The translations under genes were made by a program, and so were the position numbers. Shown here piece by piece: positions 46,385 through 58,303 of a DNA stretch of 64,000 bases. The stretch is from assembly GCA_030490835.1 (NCBI GenBank), contig CM059972.1, positions 36,807,452 through 36,871,451 of the forward strand. Direction: 5' to 3'. The stretch comes from Annona cherimola (lineage: Eukaryota; Streptophyta; Magnoliopsida; Magnoliales; Annonaceae). The notes under the pieces are model-generated. The model did not search any database. It was not told the DNA's origin and saw nothing but the letters and a program-made list of their open reading frames with translations. Each line of letters opens with the position of its first letter. Within the stretch, counting starts at the first letter, position 1.

Positions 46385-48103
46385 TGTAACGCCCCATTCC
46401 TAGATACACTCAATAACTAGTCAATGGGTACTATACAACCTAAGAAAAATTCGGCAGCATCTCCCCATAATATATAAGGGGTGATATGGATTACGTGACC
46501 TGATATTCATAAATATTTCAATTGTAACATTCAATCCCATATTTATATACTTGCATCTTCATATAATAAGGACATTCATATAGAAGGAAAATCATTAAAT
46601 GTTATCCTTACACATCAAGCAAATTTAATGATTATGCATACATGTATCCACAGATATTATAATCCAATCCAAAATACCAAATACAATATATTTGTCAAGT
46701 GAATTTGTCTCAATAATCGTCTACATATACGAATATCAAAAGTGCACAAATTTTAAAAGAACTGAAATTAAAGATATTGTGCAAACGGCCTCCAAGATTT
46801 GATCTTCAACTTGTCCCATCTTAAGGTTCCCCACCTGGCTTGTGATCTAAAGGTAAAATAACAAACCATATGAGTCTAAATAGACTCAGCAAGTAGATAA
46901 TGGTTAGCACAAAGTGGAAATAAGTAAAATTCTGGATGCACATGTTATGATCAGATAAGACATAAGGATCCAAATACCCACTCCCAAAATCGTATGCATA
47001 TAACCACATATAAATAGAAGGACACGAACAATCCTCTACTCATGTCTATCAAGGATCATGAACAACCCTCTCCTTATGTCAATCAGGGCCATGAACAACC
47101 CTTTACAACCAACCATTTTAAAAAACACATCATAAATAATAGACAAGGATAAATGCCACAAACCACATATACAACATCAGCAAGGTTTACTTTAAATTCA
47201 ACACATAAGACTGTCTTACAAGCATTTTACCGAACACATGATAGGTGCAAAGTAAGGAAACCTTTAATTCATACTCTTGTTTGAGCCGAATTGATTAACG
47301 TCACATTTAACAATATAGAAACTGCTAACAAAACCTTTATTTCATAAAAATAACACATTCATAACAAATTTCCCACAAACCCTGCTTACCCTAACTGTTA
47401 CGAACCTTATGCCCCATACAACAAAATCGTTAGATGCTGCACACTCCCACCAATCTTATATCATGTTTAACATGAAATTTCATCACTAAATCAAGAAGGG
47501 GTGAGATTTGGAGCTTCCTTGATTGGAATTGATGATCTTCAAAGCAGTCGATAGAGCTTTCTTGAAGAAATCTACTGCTAGATCGGACTGAATGGAAGGA
47601 AAAGAAGAGAAGAAGCAGAGAACGGGAAGAGAAGAAGAAGAAAGGCAGTTGGGCGCAACTGAGAATGAAGCCCTAGCACGCGGGCTCCCCATATAACTAA
47701 ACCCCCATTGAGTCGGGTTGGGTCGGGGCATGGATCGGTTCTAATCGCAATTTGTAATTTACTTTCCCACTCCTATGACTTAATAATTAAAAATTTCTCT
47801 GGGGGTGCTGTCCCCTTCACCCCCACGACCTGACCGGGCAGGTCGAACCCCGTACCTACTCTATGAGGGTAAAAAAATAGTCATAGTGCTCAAAAATGGC
47901 ACGCTAATCATACACCTTTAAATTTATACTCAATATGCTAATATCATAATACATGCATATATGCACTATACGTCCCCTAGATGTCATGTCTATATATGTT
48001 ATGTATCCATTAACATCATAAATTCCTAGTAGCATGTTCATAAGTTACTTCATAAATAGAGAAGGGTTATAATGAAAATAAAATAAAATACCTGGTACTC
48101 ACA
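46385..48103 (-). repeat. K: solo LTR of a different Ty3-like family
   Basis: 1719 bp, plus-strand ends TGTAACGCCCCATTCC and GGTACTCACA, flanked by CTCTC (46380-46384 and 48104-48108). On the minus strand it starts TGTGAGTACC and ends GGGGCGTTACA, an end common in plant gypsy LTRs. It has no clear similarity to the other LTRs here. TATATGG near 47690 (minus) may be its TATA box; a purine-rich stretch follows at 47590-47645. Confidence 0.85.
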
Positions 48104-48288
48104 CTCTCTCTCCTTCTGATCTATCCTTTCCCAACTCATTCTATGACGGAACTAAATATAACCATCTGAAAAACAATACCAAGGTCCACGATCCGGTGGA
48201 ATAGGAGTCAATATCTGCTCCCAAAATGCCTGTAGTTCCCTTACATTAAACCTATCTATAGGTACAGGAGGAAAACGTCGTAGGTCAG

Positions 48289-51200
48289 TGTGATACCCAG
48301 ACCCAAGTAGGGCTCATATATATGCATTTGGCATGTAACCATGAATTATTTATTTATTGATTGATTTATGAATGATTTTAATGACTTGATGATTTATTGC
48401 AATTAGGGCTAATGATTAAGGAATGGTGATTAAAATTAATCGTCATAGCCCAATGTGGGTCAATATGATTAGAGAGACCTAATGAGGATTGGGAAATATT
48501 AATGTGCAATGAATAAATATTTTATTTATCATGATTTAAATAGTAGAGGTTATAATGATATTTATAGAATTAAGGTGATAAATGTTAGAAAATTTATAAC
48601 TTGATGCCTATAAAGTGGATTGAGATGAAATTTGATAGGTAAGCACATGATTATGTGCCCAATCTTATGAATGGATTGAATTATGAAAATTAATAAGGGA
48701 TTAGGAAGATAATTATTTATTTTCATCCCAAATCCACAAGTTAAACTCAAATGGTCATAACTTGATATAAAAATATCATTTTGAGATGAAATTTAAGATG
48801 AACGGATAAAAAAATATGGTGAATATTATGAAAGAATTTTATTAAGTTAATTACCATGAGAACATGCTTAATCATAAAAGTACAAGAGACTTTGACTTTA
48901 GGCTCCGTAAAGTGACATTACATTAATGTAAAAGCAAGTGTGTTAACGGCTTGATTTATGGCATATATGAGGTGTCACTCAAGGGTAATTTGGAGGTGAT
49001 TTTATGAATTAACTAAAAAGGAAAAATCCATGATAAACTCATGGTGATAATTGCATGGATAAGGGGTTAAGGTGAGTAGCTACAAGAGGCCATATATGTG
49101 GCATACCATGGTGACGCCCAAGCTTGTTAAATATGCAATTTTTTGATTTTTTGAAAATGTAAAATATGTATCTAATTACCTAGGAAGCTAGGGTAAGTAA
49201 TGGACATTAAATTAAAGCTGAATTTCATGAAAAAAATGCCAAATGGGAAGCTTCATGGACATTTCCAATAGTGGACAGCAACATGGCCCATTAATGTGAT
49301 GATTTTGATGAATTTTACATAAGATAATTACATATATTTACTTAGATGTGAAGAGAAAAGAGAACAAAAAGAGAAGAAAAAAGAGGAAGAAAAGAGAAGA
49401 ATCCAAGTAGGAAAGTTTTGGATCAAAGGTTGCTTAGTTTCAAGTAAGTATGGATTGAGTTTTGGATCCTATAATCTTAAGTTTCCTACCTTTAATTATG
49501 AGTCATGAATTTGATTCATAATAAACCCTTAAAGGATGATTTATGATGCCTTTAATTAGGGTATTGAATGAGGATTAAATGAAAGAAATAAATTCAAGGG
49601 TTTAAAGAGGTTAACTTGGATGCAAGACTTGAATATGATGATTAAACCGAGCTGAAATTTTCTTAATCCCACATGTTAAGTTGCTGTTTTGATTTGTTAT
49701 CATGATTAGATTGTGATTCATGATTTTATGAATTATATATGTTGATTTGGGTATAAGACATGAACCCTAGCAAGGATGGAACTTAGGGTTAATAACTTAA
49801 CCCGATTTTCACCTTTTTACGATACGTACGGTGCATGAATTAGCCTAAATGATTTATGGATAATTTAGAGGGTAAAGTACACTAAATTAAAAGTACTTTG
49901 GACATCTAAAATGATTTGGGAAAGATTGCCCTAAATCTGATTTTTAGGGGCACACATAAGGACGTCCAAGAGGGGTGCAAAAGGGTACCCAAAACGTGTA
50001 TGGAAGTTGCTGTTTTGTAAGTAACTAATTTATGAATTTTAAATATGTGATATTAATATAAATTTAGGATAATAAAAGTATGATTAATGGCTGGAATTAA
50101 TTAATTAAAAATTTGTTAAGATTTAAGTATCAAAAGAGACATTGAAAGTGTGAAAAAGGGGTTCCAAAGTTGCTGTTTTGGAACTCTGTAATTATGGATT
50201 AAAATTTCATAAATATACCCTAAATTATTTTCTAATTAAGGAGTTTAATTTGAAGGCAAGTTTCTGTTTCAAAAAATTTTAAGAAATACATAACATATGT
50301 GTTGTAAGATGGGTATATACGAAAGGGTATGTATGGATAAATGATAAATGACTTATATGATTTGTTAAAATACAAAATGCATGAATATATGATGAAATGC
50401 ATAATTATGTTACTGTTTTGATAAATAATCATAATCTCAAATTTTGAGATCAATATATGAGGTCTAAGACGTCAAATATATGCTTAAAGTCAGCACCGAC
50501 GTATGAAATGTGAAAAATATGTGAAAATAATGAATGGGAGGTAATGAACCTCCATATGATGACTAATGAATGATTATGATGTACATGAATGCTTACTCTA
50601 TATACGGGTATAGAACATGGTATGGAATAAATGGATGGTATGATGCACAAGTACGTGCTACGTATGACACCCGACTTGAAATCCAAGTGGGTTATATATG
50701 TTAATGATTAATGGGTTGGAAAACTAAGTTGTATGCAAGAAAATAAGAATTATATGAATGCAATGTCATTCTTATGTGTATAGGCAAAGCCAAAAAAAAA
50801 GTTGACTAGGAAAGCTAACGTGATGCAAATAAGCAAACAACTTTCTAAAGGACTTTTGTTTTCTCAAATTATGATAAAATGTTTGTCAATAATGTTCTAA
50901 ATCCTTTGAATTATTTAGCAATTGATTGTTGAAATTATTTCTAAGTTGTTTAAAGATGGTTATTCTTTTGGTTCAATATGTGTTGAAATACTATCTTCAA
51001 TTGTAATAAATGATTTACACAATATTTTATCAAATGTTGATGAAAAATTATGCTTTAAGAGTTTATGAATGAAAAATCATGCTAGCATGTCAAAGATCAT
51101 GCTTATGACAAGTTCATGTATACAAGGCATTAGGTCCACCTCAAAGGTATAAGCGTACCGATTATTCCCCTTTGGTGTGACCAAGTCGCTAAGATAGACC

Positions 51201-51938
51201 AAGGCTGGTGGTGCCCTCCCTAGGATGGGAGAAGACGGAGACGGATGGTTACCTAGTTAGCTTCCATTTGATGATGTTCGTATTTTAAATAATGCATTGT
51301 ATTATTTATGATGTACCCATGATAGGTATAAGGATTATGTTTTCATGATATACCCACGAGTGGGTTTAATGTTATTTTCCAAGATATTTTTAAATGAAAA
51401 ATGTGCCTACAAAATGAATTTCCTGAAAAACATACAGCTTGCTTATTGAGTTTCGACTCACGTTTTGTTTTCCAAACCCTAAGAAAGGTGAAAGGAAGGA
51501 TGTGGCAAAGGAGCACACGTTAAACGATGAAGAAGGAGAATATTAATGAACACCTATGTATAATTTTATGGATGAATGGTTGTATAATGATTTATATAAC
51601 TGCTTTGATGAATGTATGAGATTTACACTGTGATTTATGGTGTATTGTTGAAAAAAAAATTATGGACAAGTGTTAAATGAATGTTTTGCCATGTTCTAAA
51701 TAAATATGAATTCTATGATATAACATGTGTATATCGAGATTAAATAATGGCCTAGATTGACAAGATGATGAAAAATGGAACCAGTATGGTAATATTATCT
51801 CTTAAAGAGTAAAGTATAAATGGATAAATATCCAATAAATCTTGTCGTGTGACAGGACAACAATCTTGATCATGTTTACCAATCAATAACGGTCCCGGAG
51901 TAAGGATTAGGATGTGACACTCGGGCTGGGGCGCCACA
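48289..51938 (+). repeat. I 5' LTR (3.65 kb)
   Basis: TGTGATACCCAGACCCAAGT to CTCGGGCTGGGGCGCCACA, followed after five bases by the primer site, which shows it is a 5' LTR. It has the family's paired AACTTGATG/AACTTGATA blocks (48598, 48765), GGACGTCC at 49960, the CATGCTAGCATG module at 51080 and the hairpin cassette at 51312-51460. The promoter region near 49330 is shorter than in D, with no clear TATA and GGACGTCC pair. Confidence 0.92.
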
Positions 51939-51943
51939 GAGCT

Positions 51944-51955
51944 TGGTATCAGAGC
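51944..51955 (+). other. I primer-binding site (initiator tRNA-Met)
   Basis: TGGTATCAGAGC, five bases after the LTR end; same as in A. Confidence 0.95.
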
Positions 51956-52149
51956 ATGGATTGGTAAATAGGTGTGGATAACTTATTAAGTATGAAAATT
52001 GATTGAATATGATGAATTATGTATGATTTTATGATATGTGATTATATGATTAGCTATGTATGATCATATGATGATATGCTTGCTATATCATGATGAATTG
52101 CAAGGTATTTGCATTACGATATAGCTGATATGCTATGTTTAAATTGTAG

Positions 52150-52909
52150 ATGGCGGATAAAAGGAAAAAGGTTATGAGTGTTGATGAACTAAGAAGGAAG
52201 ATGGAGGAGGAAAATAGCGAAGGATAGAGAAATGTATGTATAGATGGTGGTTGTCCTAACAACATGCGGTACACCTTCCACCAGTTCCTCCAGGGTTTCA
52301 GCCTATATGCCCTCCATCACAGGCCCAAAGAGATTTCCATGTTGAACCCCGTCAATACAAGTAAGGTATAGAGGAGTCCACAAGTAAGGCTCCTAGAGTA
52401 AAAGTTCCGTCAGCACCTCGTCCCGACTCCCGGTCCCCACTGACCATATAAGTGCACGATATCTTCAACATTTTTGGGATCAGATTCCAGCACCCACAGC
52501 CTCAAACCTAGATCCCTGGTATCGGTTCGCCAAAGGGTGTATCCAGTTCAGATATGGGGTAAGTTGGGAACGAATACGTCAAAGGGAGAAAGAAGTTGCC
52601 CTAGTGATAGAGCAGCGTTGTGCTCAAGGAATAATAGAGAGGCCTATCACTCCGGGCCTTGATGAGGTTATTTTAAGAATAGAGGAAAGCGACGATGAAC
52701 CTATGCATTTTGATAGCAATAATGAGGATCCCATAGAGAAATTTCTCGAACCCGACGAGGAGGACGAAAGTGATGGTGATGATGATGATGATGGTGATGA
52801 TGGTGATGATGATGATGACCCCCTGCATGGTCCGATACTAGTACCATTACCGAGATACCCACATAGGTCCCGCCTAGTCATAGGCTTATATAATAAGGGG
52901 TTCCGGTAG
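52150..52909 (+). pseudogene. I leader ORF of unknown function, upstream of gag
   Basis: Begins at ATG 52150 (MADKRKKVMSVDELRRKMEE), stops at 52225, and continues through Pro-rich text with frame changes. One frame is open from 52397 to 52909. It holds YLQHFWDQIPAP, DPWYRFAKG, FRYGVSWERIRQRE, an acidic tail of about 35 Asp/Glu residues coded by a GAT repeat, and PLHGPILVPLPRYPHRSR, and it ends GFR. The same order of motifs in E's leader shows it belongs to the element. Extra ORFs upstream of gag are known in some plant Ty3/gypsy groups; I cannot link this one to a named family. Confidence 0.65.
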
Positions 52910-53365
52910 ATAGATGAGGCTTTTCTATTTCATGAATATAGATATGTATAATCATGGTTGGTGATACTTTGGTTTGCTATGATGATATGATATGTACATA
53001 GGTATGACATACATATAAGTGTGCTATAACACGATGTGTTGGAACTTTGGTTTCTTGATAGAATGCCTGATTATGCAAATGATGTGAATGGTTAGGATGA
53101 CATAACTATGTTTAAGAATTTTAAATACATTAAATGAAGTATTATGAATAGGTATGAATATGATAAGTAATCATAAATGAATATGAATGATTATAAACAT
53201 GGATGATTATGGATGTTTACGATGAAATGTGACATGTTTGTGATTGTGTTGCATGAAATGACATGGTTATGTTGAAATTACCATATGATGATGACATACG
53301 TATGATATGATCTAACCCTGACCATGAATGAAAGTTGTATGCTTTGCTATATTCAGAAAAGCACA
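52910..53365 (+). other. I spacer between leader ORF and gag
   Basis: About 455 bp, AT-rich, with many ATGATATG and TATGAATATGAT words. No ORF or motif recognised. Confidence 0.6.
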
Positions 53366-54711
53366 ATGGTGGACACAAGGTCAAGGGTGAGACAGAACAA
53401 AGGAAAAGGGATTGCCAATGAGGAAGTCCCCAGTCAACCTGAGGTTGGAGAGACTAGTGGCAGATCCAAAGGCCTGGACCTAAACCCAAAGGGCAAAACT
53501 CAAGGACTCGTCAAAGACGAGAAGATTTAAGCCTAAAACGAACTATGGAAGAAGAACAAGAATCAAGACTGGCCAGAATAATAGAGGAAAGGGTAGCTAC
53601 AGCTATTAAAGAAGCTATGCAGTAAGCTACTCAAGATTGGGCAGCCCAAGCTGCAGATATTATCCAAGGCTTACGGGAAAGGACCTAGTAAGCATAATTG
53701 GGAAGTGTCGAAAGAGAAGGACCCGCTCCGACGGCTAACCTGACCCCCACAATGACACCTATAAGAGATGAGAATCAGTTGATGGAGGCAGACAGAAGGG
53801 CTATTAATGCATTCCTAGCTCAACGACCTCCTAAATTCACTGAAGAACCTAACCCCGTACAAGTATAATAGTGGATGACGGAGATTAAGAAATTATTTAG
53901 GATATCTCCGTGCAACAATCAACAAAAAGTGTTGTGTGCCACTCATTTACTGGCTAAGGATGCCCATGAGTGGTGGGAGACGATGCTGAGCACTATGCCA
54001 CACTCGGAGGAGGTGTCATGGCAGATATTTGATGAAGAGTTTAAAAAGGAATACCTTCCAGTGGGATTACAAAGCCAAAACGTGGTTGAATTCGAAAGGC
54101 TGTACCAAGGAAGGATGTCTGTCATAGAATACGCTACCAAGTTCAATGCCTTGGTGAGGTATGTGCCCTGGATTGCTAATGTGCCGAAAAATAAGACACA
54201 AAGATTTCAACAGGGACTAAGGCCATACCTAAGGGAGAGCCTTGCGCCCTTACTAATTAAGGACTATGCATCGAGTTTAGAAAGGGCAAGGGCTTTGGAG
54301 TTCTAGGCATTGAGAACCAAAGAACTAAGGCAAGGTTCAAGACTATTTAGTCCGGGTGTGAAGGAAGCGAAAACAGGGAAGGAAAAAGCTAAGAAGGGAG
54401 GTGTGAGGAAGGGAAAAGTTATTCCGATGAAGAAAAGTCCGCCAGTCTGCAAGAAGTGTCAAAGGCGCCATATAGGCGAATGTTCGAAAGGATTAAACCA
54501 GTGCTACAAATGTGGGCAGATGGGGCATATAGCTAAGGAATGCGAAAAGGGAGAGGAAAAGGTCATCAAGTGCTACGTTTGTGACCAAGTAGGGCACATT
54601 GCCCCAAATTGTCCAAATAAGGCACAAACGCCACAAGGGCGCAGAAGACCCGCACAACCAAGGATAGCCTGAGCAGCTAAAAGACAGGGTACCTCTACAA
54701 ATCCGGTACAT
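53366..54711 (+). pseudogene. I gag
   Basis: ATG at 53366 (MVDTRSRVRQNKGKGIANEE), stop at 53528, and a frame change. Then a helical segment EESRLARIIEERV type near 53570, and the Retrotrans_gag domain 53875-54306: LFRISPCNNQQKVLCATHLL, HEWWETMLSTMP, EFKKEYLPVGLQSQ, NALVRYVPWIANVP. The nucleocapsid (54310-54672) has three Cys motifs: CKKCQRRHIGEC, CYKCGQMGHIAKEC and CYVCDQVGHIAPNC; the last two are perfect CCHC knuckles. The upstream motif has a shorter Cys/His spacing and is shared by A, B and E. Confidence 0.88.
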
Positions 54712-55131
54712 GTGCATGCCTTGACCCAAACAGAGTCACAAGAGCAGGAAGAGAAGGTGGTTACAGGTATGGTTTATATTTTAGGAAATTCGGCAATAGC
54801 TTTGTTTGATTCTGGTGTTAGTCATTCATTCATATTTTATCAGTATGTAACCACGCATGCACTACCTGTAGAGGAAACCAATAAGGTAATTCACGTAGAA
54901 TCCTCTGTCTATAAGTTAGCTAGCTCTAGCCAAGTATGTAAAGCGTGTCCGATTAGGATAGGGTCGATGATTTCAGAAGCCGACCTAATCCTATCACCCA
55001 TGACTGAATTCGACGTAATACTAAGCATGGATTGGTTGAGCCAATGGCGAGCCACAATTGACTGTAAGAATAAGAAGGTACAATTTGAAGCGGCTTCGGA
55101 AAAAGATGTGGCTATTAGTAAGACAAGGTAG
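54712..55131 (+). pseudogene. I pol: aspartic protease
   Basis: 140 open codons. The active site is ALFDSGVSHSF: Asp-Ser-Gly are kept, the alanine is valine. Then SSSQVCKACPIRIGSM, LILSPMTEFDVILSMDWL and TIDCKNKKVQFEA. Same length and order as in A and B. Confidence 0.82.
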
Positions 55132-55160
55132 CCTAAAATTATACTATACTTATATCATCC

Positions 55161-55770
55161 ATGAAAGCGGCTAAGATGGTCTGCCAGAAGTGTCAAGCCT
55201 ATTTGGTATTAGTTAATGCAAAGGAAGGAAAGGAGGTAGAATTAAGTCAAATTCTGGTGGTTAAAGAGTTTCTTGATATTTTTCCAAATGAATTAACCAC
55301 ATTACCTCCAGAAAGGGAAATGGACATGATGATAGATATCATACCGGGCATGGCCCCGTATCTAAGACTTCATACCGAATGGCACTAGCTGAAATGAACG
55401 AGTTGAGAACTCAAATACAAGAGTTATTTGATAAAGGTTTTATCAGACCTAGTGTATCGCCTTGGGGAGCTCCGGTTGCTATTTGGAAGGAAAAAGGATG
55501 GAAGTCTAAGACTATATATTGACTACAGGGAATTGAATAGGGTAACGGTGAAAAATAAGTACCCTTTACCAAGGATCGACGATCTGTTCGATCAATTGAA
55601 GGGAGCTACAACATTCTTCAAGATAGATTTCAGTCAGAGTACCATCAGTTGAGGATCAGTCCTACCGATGTTCACAAAACAGCTTTCTGAACTAGGTTTG
55701 GACCTTATGTGTTTTTATTGATGCCTTTTGGGCTCACTAATGCCCCTGCTATATTTATGGATATGATGAA
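55161..55770 (+). pseudogene. I pol: reverse transcriptase, truncated before the catalytic motif
   Basis: VVKEFLDIFPNELTTLPPER, a frame change near 55365, [40 protein letters not shown] and FFKIDFSQS, then [18 protein letters not shown]. The sequence stops matching at 55770, about 15 codons before FIDD would occur, and L follows. It cannot encode an active enzyme. Confidence 0.88.
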
Positions 55771-55899
55771 TAAATAATAAATAAGTAAAACCTTTAGAAG
55801 AACAAAATGAAAACTAACAAAAATAAAAACTAAATTAAACAAATTCTATGTTGGGTTGCTTTCCAAGAAGCGCTTAATTTTATAATCTTCAACCTAACT

Positions 55900-57120
55900 G
55901 TGCAGAAAAATCAAGGATCTTTGAGAATGATTGAGACATTCTCCTAAATAAGAGTATCTCCAAAATAATGATTCTTGTCCATTCACAATGAAAGTAGAAT
56001 TGCTCTTTTCATCATACACTTCAAACGTTCCATTCTTCAAATCTTTAACACCTTGAATGGTTATAACCATCTAAATTTGAGCTTTCTTAGAAAAAATTTT
56101 ATTTGTGAATTGTAAAGCAAAACCTGTTGATTTGATTCAAAGCTTCTTTGCTGAATTTTCCTATTATGTCATTTCTTTTGTCTTTTCTTTATAAATCTCT
56201 GCATTCTCATAAACCTCTAGTCGGAACTCCAACTCTTATAGTTATCTAATTTTCTTCTCACTTACTTCATGTCAAAATTAAGGCATTGAATTATCCAATA
56301 AGCTTTGTACTCCAACGTTAGCGACAAATGATAAGCTTTTTTGAAAACCAATCAGTAAAGAGACGTTCCAATTGGTGTTTTAAATGTTGTTTCGATAAGC
56401 CCTTAATGCATTATCAAGTTGGAATGTCACACAGATCAATCCTTTCAAATAGGATTGACAGCCTTTTTCAAAATTTTCTATTTTTTTATTAAATACTTCT
56501 GCTTGTCCACTTGTTTGAGGATGATTTGTTGTTACGATCATACGACGAACGCTGTACTTTGTAAATAATGTTTCAAATTATCAATTGCAAAAGTGAGAAC
56601 CTTTATCGCATTAGGGTATGCCAAATTTAGTAGTTGTGTTCTTCTTTAGAAATTTCAAAACTATTCGAGCATCACTGGCAAGGAATGCAGCTACTTCTAA
56701 CCACTTCGAAACATAATCAACAGCCATAAGAATATACTTATTTCCAAAGGATGATGGGAAGAGTCCCATGAAATCTATGCCCCACACATCAAAGATTTGA
56801 ACTTCCAAGATATTTATAAGAGGCATCTCATGCCACCTTGAGATATTGCTAATTCACTGACCTCTATCACAATTAAGAACAAATATATGAGCATCACCAA
56901 AAAAATATGGCCAATAAAAACCAAATCGACGAACTTTAGCTGTAGTGTGGACTCCCGAAAATGGCCTCCATATTTCCAAAAAATGACATTGCTCCATAAT
57001 TGCTCTTTGTTCTTCTTCAAGAAGATGAGTTTATCGGCACACTATCTAAACAAATATGGCTCATCCTAAGTATAATGTGTAACATTATGCAGAAACTTCT
57101 TCTATTGTTGCCAAGTCAAA
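55900..57120 (-). pseudogene. L pol: integrase
   Basis: Zinc-domain remnants (YGGHFRESTLQLK) at 56814-57020. The core 56611-56826 reads [20 protein letters not shown], so the first catalytic aspartate is intact (unlike C), then [19 protein letters not shown] and TKFGIP. The region to 56100 is degenerate, with TSGQAEV-like and VVTTNHPQTSG-like remnants. The C-terminal domain near 55960-56060 reads NGTFEVYDEKSNSTFIVNGQ, matching C's NGQRLKHY region. Confidence 0.8.
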
Positions 57121-57900
57121 TTGTGTGGAAAAACATCACTAACAAAATAGTTAACAAAGGTATTATGGAATTTTAGAAATCTCAATTGCAAAATTTTTTC
57201 ATTTGGAAATTTTTCATTAATTTTCTCTGACAATTTTTGAAATTCATCATTCTCCAAACGAGAAAGATTTTTGCAACTAAGTTCTTCATTTTCTTCTTGT
57301 CTCTGATTTCTAAATCAAATTCTTGCAATAACAGCACACAACTAACGAATCTTAGTTCTGCATCTTTCTCAATGAGGTACTTTATTTACAGAATGGTCAG
57401 TATAGATAATGACTTTGATACCTACCAGATACGCATGAAATTTATCAAATGCAAAAACCACTGCTAAAAGTTTTTCTTCTGTTGTTATGTAATTCGGTTG
57501 AGCATCAAAAAGTATTTTGCTAGCATAATAAATAGAATAAAAGATCTTATCACGTCTTTGTTCCAACATTGCTCCAACTGCAAAATCACTAATATCGCAC
57601 ATTAGTTCAAATGAAAATTTTCAATTTGGAGTAATAATGATTAATGTAGATACTAGTCGTCTCTTTAGCTCCTTAAAAGCCTGCAAAAATGAATCATCAA
57701 ACACAAATTGTATATCTTTTTCAAGTAACATGCAAAGAAGCTTTGAAAGCTTAAAAAAATCCTTGTAAAAACCTTCTTGCCCAAGAAAACTATGGATGCC
57801 TTTGTTAAAGTGAGTGGTGTTAATTTCTCAATTATCTCTATTTTTCCTTATCAACTTCAATTTCTATCTTAGAAACTTTGTGTCCTAACACAATCTCTTC
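57121..57900 (-). pseudogene. L pol: RNase H and connection
   Basis: Open piece 57369-57602: MCDISDFAVGAMLEQRRDKI with the first catalytic aspartate, [44 protein letters not shown]. The linker FDLEIRDK-like lies near 57290-57310. The connection towards RT (57600-57900) keeps SFQAFKELKRRLV-like and FLGQEGFYKDF-like words with stops. Confidence 0.8.
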
Positions 57901-58298
57901 CGAACCATAATTTGACATTTTTCCAATTCAAGGCAAGATTGATTTCTTTACATCTCTTTTAAATATTTTACCAAGGTTGTTAAGGCATAAATCAAAAGGA
58001 TCACCAAAAATAGAGAAATCATCTATAAATATTTCAAGAAAATCCTCCACCATGTCAGTAAAGATTATCATCATATATCTTTGGAAGGTTACAGGTGCAT
58101 TGTAAAGTTCGAATGACATCTATCGAAATGTAAACGTCCTATATGAGCATGTAAATGTAGTCTTATCTTGGTCCTCTAGTACAATTTGAATTTGATGATA
58201 ACCTAAATATCTATAAAAAAAAGTTAACACTCCTTACCTACCAATCGGTCTAACATCAGTTCGATGAAAGATAAAGGATAGCGATATTTCCATACTGC
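57901..58298 (-). pseudogene. L pol: reverse transcriptase palm
   Basis: Read from 58298: PLSFIDQMLDRL, YLGYHQIQIVLEDQDKTTFT, MSFELYNAPVTFQRYMMIIF, and the catalytic IFIDDFSIFG (FIDD at 58018-58029). Catalytic residues intact; stops in between. It joins to 60849-60943 across solo LTR A2. Confidence 0.85.
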
Positions 58299-58303
58299 CT
58301 TGT

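Larger units (their letters stand above)
41921..48283 (-). pseudogene. E leader ORF (in three pieces, interrupted by J and K)
   Basis: Pieces 48283-48109, 46379-46139 and 41994-41921 on the minus strand align in order with the leader ORF of I. Piece 1 has ELQAFWEQILTPIPPDRGPW and, after a stop, FRHRMSWERIDQKERE. Piece 2 has FHAQGERVIEEPPSP, a frame change, then the acidic part DSEPIEYGSDNDDSM and SENGDNNNENPLD. Piece 3 ends in LAKALFGFR and a stop at 41921; the I copy also ends GFR. The joins are exact at the LTR target duplications (CTCTC and GTACC). I do not recognise the family. Its start is lost where element I is inserted. Confidence 0.7.
26720..48288 (-). mobile_element. Element E: chromovirus host of B, G, H, J, K and I
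   Basis: Pieces of one minus-strand element in correct order from right to left: leader (48109-48288, 46139-46384, 41582-41999), gag (40243-41581), protease (34191-34618), RT (33353-34190), RNase H (26720-27451). Between them sit solo LTRs K, J, H and G, each with a 5 bp target duplication: CTCTC, GTACC, CAGTA and GATTT. E continues on the far side of B, outside the window. Its own LTRs are not seen. Among the oldest layers here. Confidence 0.85.
48289..55770 (+). mobile_element. Element I: chromovirus with leader ORF, 3' truncated
   Basis: 5' LTR, Met primer site, leader ORF, gag, protease and RT up to just before the catalytic motif, then an abrupt switch to element L at 55770/55771. It is inserted in the leader of E (5' flank GTCAG, 48284-48288). 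No 3' LTR or second target copy is visible, so a deletion removed the rest, together with the start of E. Confidence 0.87.

Noticed and set aside
47486..47731. 81-codon ORF in K
   Set aside because: Lies wholly in solo LTR K near its putative TATA box; Ser-rich from a GA-rich strand; no similarity recognised.
52604..52909. Acidic ORF as a possible host gene
   Set aside because: It is the end of the element I leader ORF; the same motif order occurs in element E, so it belongs to the retrotransposon.
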